Source: CAZKYP01 sp964556885 (lineage in GTDB: Bacteria > Planctomycetota > Phycisphaerae > Sedimentisphaerales > Anaerobacaceae). Taken from it: a stretch of DNA of 17,737 nt. This document shows, one piece after another, positions 15,069-17,737 of the stretch. The position numbers and the translations under genes are program-made. The notes under the pieces were generated by a model, which saw only the letters and a program-made list of their open reading frames with translations, had not been told where the DNA came from and did no database searches. The stretch's first letter is position 1, and each line of letters opens with the position of its first letter. The stretch lies in assembly GCA_964556885.1 (NCBI GenBank), contig CAZKYP010000059.1, forward strand, positions 1 through 17,737, read 5' to 3'.

Positions 15069-17615
15069 ATGGACGAGATAAAAAGGAAATTAGCCCTTAT
15101 CGATCAGCAACTATCAGGGACCGATTTCCATAGAAACATAACCGGCACATGCCCCCTGCTGTTCGCTGCGGCCGGACTCATCACAGGGATACTAATTCAA
15201 AACCGGATTAATCTGCCCGTTTTCACATGGTCAATATTTTTAATCGTCTCTGCAATCTTAAGTATTATCATGTTTCTTGTCCGTCGACGGCCGACCAAAA
15301 TCAAATTTTATTTGGCATATATTTCCTTGGCCTGTTTTATTTGTCTTGGTGCTATCAGGCTGAACAACTTCAACATGCCCCGCTCCGATGACATACGAAA
15401 CATCACATCCGGGGAGCCGACACTCGCAACCATCCGCGGCCTTGTTATCTCGGAGCCGCACATCAACATAAACCGGCAATGGAAATTTTCAGAATTCACA
15501 CCGACGGATCCTACGAGCAGTTTTTACTTTAAGGCATTTGAAGTTAAAACTAAAACCAGATGGGAAAAAATATGCGGCAACGTCTTTGTTCATGTCGACG
15601 AACCTGTCCACGACTTAAAGGCCGGTGACAAAATTCAGCTCTTTTGCTGGCTGGACAGATTCGAACCACCGACCAATCCGGGTCAGTTCGATATAGCCGG
15701 ATACATGACAAGGCGAAACATCTTTGTTACAGCTTCAATAAAATCACGCGACGGAATCTTACTCCTGCCGAAGTCCCCCGCCGGTATTGCTACAGGATTC
15801 AGAAACAAAATAAGACAGCTTGCAACACAGGCCATGTTGAACGACATACCTGATGAAGATGCAGGCAACGGATTGTTACAGGCTTTGTTATTGGGTTACA
15901 GGAGTGATATCGATAGTGACACATATGAGGCATTTAGAAAAACCGGACTTCTGCACTTTATCAGTCTGTCCGGAATGCACCTTGGTATTTTGGTGGGAAT
16001 CGTCTGGTGGCTGTGCAAAATAATCGGGCTGTTGAAACCTGCAAGGGCTGTTGTCTGTGCAATCGCAGTATGTATATTTCTTGTGATTGTTCCACTGAGA
16101 GCGCCGACGCTGCGGGCTGCAATAATATGCTGGGTCTTCTGTGCATCGTTCATTTTTCGCAGACATTCCAATCCCGTCAATACCCTGTCATTAGCGGCAA
16201 TAATTCTTTTGCTGATAAGACCGACTCAATTGTTCGAAGCAGGCTGGCAATTATCGTTCGCAACAGTTCTTGGTATAATACTTTTAACCGAGCGGATTGA
16301 AACATTCGCATCCGAACATATACCATCAGGTCCGGCACACCGAACAATATCGAAACTCCATTCATGGGTACTGAGATTGTTCTCCGTCGGCTTCGCGGCA
16401 TGGCTCGGCGGCGCCGGCATCCTGCTGTACCACTTCTTCACAATCACACCACTGACAAGTATCTGGACCGTACTTGTCTTCCCTCTTGTCTGCGCCGTAC
16501 TGACAATCGGATTTTCCAAGATGGTTCTGTACTATTTGTTTCCAACGATAAGTTCCGTGCTGGCGGTCGTCGTCTTACAAATATCGAATATTCTGATTTG
16601 GCTTGTCAAATTTATAGCACAACTTAACATCTCGGAAATATTAATCGGGCATGTATCGGTTTATCTGATAATCCTGTATTACTGTATGATTATCATTGTC
16701 CTTTATCAACACCCGCGATTTGCCCGGCTGAAAAAAACGGTCATTACCACAATGTTATTGACAACGGTCCTATGCCTTGGCATCACGAAATACCAGCGAA
16801 CCTATCGAAACAACCTGATACTTACATGCCTCGACGTAGGCCAGGGACAGGCAATACTCGCACAGCTTCCCGGCAGAACAAATATTCTGTTCGATGCCGG
16901 GTCGATGTACAAAAGCAACGTCGGCGGACGAACCGTAATCCCCTTTTTGAATTATATCGGAATAACAAATATTGACGCCGTTATAATAAGCCACAACGAC
17001 ATTGACCATATAAACGGAATACCTGAAATCGTAAAGTACCGCAAGGTCGGGAGTATTTATGCCAACGACGCCTTTTTCAACAAGAAGGATGTATGGGGAA
17101 CGGCTCAGTTTCTCGAAGAGTGCCTGGCCGAAGAAGGTTTTACCCTAAAACGGCTGGACAAAGAATGGAATTTAACAAACGATACCCGAATAAATTTCCT
17201 CTGGCCGAATGAACAGACCGCCGGCAACGAAGATTTAAGCGACAACGACCAGTCGCTCGTCTCATCGATAGACTTTGCAGGTGTTAAAATTCTGCTGTGC
17301 TCTGATATAGAGAACTACGGCCAAATAGAGCTTTTAAAACTATATCCCAGCCTGAAGGCCGATATCGTAGTTGTCCCCCATCACGGCTCGCCCAATACAC
17401 TTGAAAAAGATTTTCTCGAAAAGCTCGATGCGAATATTCTGATATGCAGTTGCAGCCGGAGTCAATACGAAAGGGTAGACTACGCCGGGACATTGAAAAA
17501 TAAAAAATTATTCTTCACATCCGAAGACGGCGCAATCTCCGTCAGAATTGATAAAAGCGGCATGATAACAACAGCAACTTATACAAACAAAGCAATGACA
17601 GAAAAAACTCGGTAA
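15069..17615 (+). CDS. comEC: ComEC/Rec2 DNA internalization channel protein
   Basis: ComEC carries single-stranded DNA across the inner membrane in natural transformation. The 848 residues hold all three family modules. N-terminal helices (about 28-97) lead into the DUF4131 OB-like region (about 118-235). The competence domain (about 265-560) has the signature LHFISLSGMHLGIL at 295-308 and many membrane helices. A metallo-beta-lactamase domain starts at LDVGQGQ (588-594) and continues with FDAG (Asp609), SHNDIDH (His642, Asp646, His647), CSDIE (Asp746) and PHHGS (770-774). The metal-binding set looks complete, so nuclease-type activity is plausible. The Shine-Dalgarno before ATG 15069 is weak. 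No comEA or pilus gene is in view. It is transcribed separately from fliS, behind a terminator. Confidence 0.95.
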   Translation: MDEIKRKLALIDQQLSGTDFHRNITGTCPLLFAAAGLITGILIQNRINLPVFTWSIFLIVSAILSIIMFLVRRRPTKIKFYLAYISLACFICLGAIRLNNFNMPRSDDIRNITSGEPTLATIRGLVISEPHININRQWKFSEFTPTDPTSSFYFKAFEVKTKTRWEKICGNVFVHVDEPVHDLKAGDKIQLFCWLDRFEPPTNPGQFDIAGYMTRRNIFVTASIKSRDGILLLPKSPAGIATGFRNKIRQLATQAMLNDIPDEDAGNGLLQALLLGYRSDIDSDTYEAFRKTGLLHFISLSGMHLGILVGIVWWLCKIIGLLKPARAVVCAIAVCIFLVIVPLRAPTLRAAIICWVFCASFIFRRHSNPVNTLSLAAIILLLIRPTQLFEAGWQLSFATVLGIILLTERIETFASEHIPSGPAHRTISKLHSWVLRLFSVGFAAWLGGAGILLYHFFTITPLTSIWTVLVFPLVCAVLTIGFSKMVLYYLFPTISSVLAVVVLQISNILIWLVKFIAQLNISEILIGHVSVYLIILYYCMIIIVLYQHPRFARLKKTVITTMLLTTVLCLGITKYQRTYRNNLILTCLDVGQGQAILAQLPGRTNILFDAGSMYKSNVGGRTVIPFLNYIGITNIDAVIISHNDIDHINGIPEIVKYRKVGSIYANDAFFNKKDVWGTAQFLEECLAEEGFTLKRLDKEWNLTNDTRINFLWPNEQTAGNEDLSDNDQSLVSSIDFAGVKILLCSDIENYGQIELLKLYPSLKADIVVVPHHGSPNTLEKDFLEKLDANILICSCSRSQYERVDYAGTLKNKKLFFTSEDGAISVRIDKSGMITTATYTNKAMTEKTR

Positions 17616-17639
17616 TATTCCGCTGATTAAATACGGATA

Positions 17640-17737
17640 TTTAGAACTCATCCCAAAAACTGTTTTGTAACGAGATTGAGCTAAAATTTCGTGGTCAAGG
17701 CCGGAGGTGGAAAAGGCTCGGAGGCGTACTGAAGTAC
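17640..17737. repeat. Repeat-like sequence truncated by the window edge
   Basis: After comEC there is no ordinary gene. The hexamer CGGAGG occurs at 17702-17707 and 17719-17724. The window ends on the near-palindrome GTACTGAAGTAC (17726-17737), which looks like the tip of a longer hairpin whose other arm lies outside. On the minus strand an open frame enters from the right edge and ends VLQYASEPFPPPALTTKF at a TAG (17681-17683). This could be the end of an insertion sequence, a MITE or a dispersed repeat. I cannot name a family. Confidence 0.3.

Noticed and set aside
1..17737. CRISPR arrays, tRNA or rRNA genes, complete insertion sequences, phage genes, toxin-antitoxin or defence genes
   Set aside because: I read for them and saw no regularly spaced repeats, no cloverleaf or rRNA-like stretches, and no transposase, integrase or defence domains. 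The only mobile-element hint is the truncated repeat at the right edge.

Overview
The window looks like an assembled scaffold from a Gram-negative (diderm), flagellated bacterium. Evidence for an outer membrane is a TonB-dependent receptor and a periplasmic YfiR-type protein; flagellin and FliS indicate motility. The gene content and protein style would fit an uncultured Planctomycetota/Phycisphaerae-like genome. That placement is my inference from general resemblance and was not tested. A run of exactly 100 N at 8739-8838 is an assembly gap, so the order across it depends on the scaffolding.

Layout. (1) 1-2904: a leader with small hairpins, a TonB-dependent outer-membrane receptor whose signal peptide is cut off by an apparent one-base frameshift, and a YfiR-family (DUF4154) periplasmic protein. 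(2) 3012-8738: a promoter with a perfect -35 box, then rpmF, plsX, fabH, fabD, fabG, acpP and fabF. This is the classic type II fatty-acid synthesis cluster attached to ribosomal protein L32. acpP has its own leader with two inverted repeats, one running into its Shine-Dalgarno. fabF loses its last ~35 codons in the gap. (3) 8839-13008: ion and solute transport. There is the 3' part of a CaCA-family cation antiporter, a convergent MarC-family membrane protein, and a tight two-gene operon of a PTS EIIA-CBS-CBS protein and an ArsB/NhaD-type permease. (4) 13009-14952: a flagellar pair, a short D0/D1-only flagellin behind a sigma-28-like promoter and the export chaperone FliS, each followed by a hairpin terminator. 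(5) 15069-17615: a full-length ComEC/Rec2 DNA-uptake channel. (6) 17640-17737: non-coding or repeat-like sequence with a palindrome cut by the window edge.

How the genes work together. PlsX links acyl-ACP to phospholipid synthesis. FabD loads malonate onto AcpP, FabH starts chains, FabF elongates them and FabG reduces the 3-ketoacyl products. The EIIA-CBS protein is placed to gate its partner permease in response to phosphorylation state and adenine nucleotides. FliS keeps flagellin soluble before export.

I did not find a clearly new multi-gene system. The observations most worth checking are the EIIA-CBS/permease module, the acpP and flagellin leader structures, the receptor frameshift, the false fabF-antiporter fusion across the gap, and the truncated repeat at the right end.
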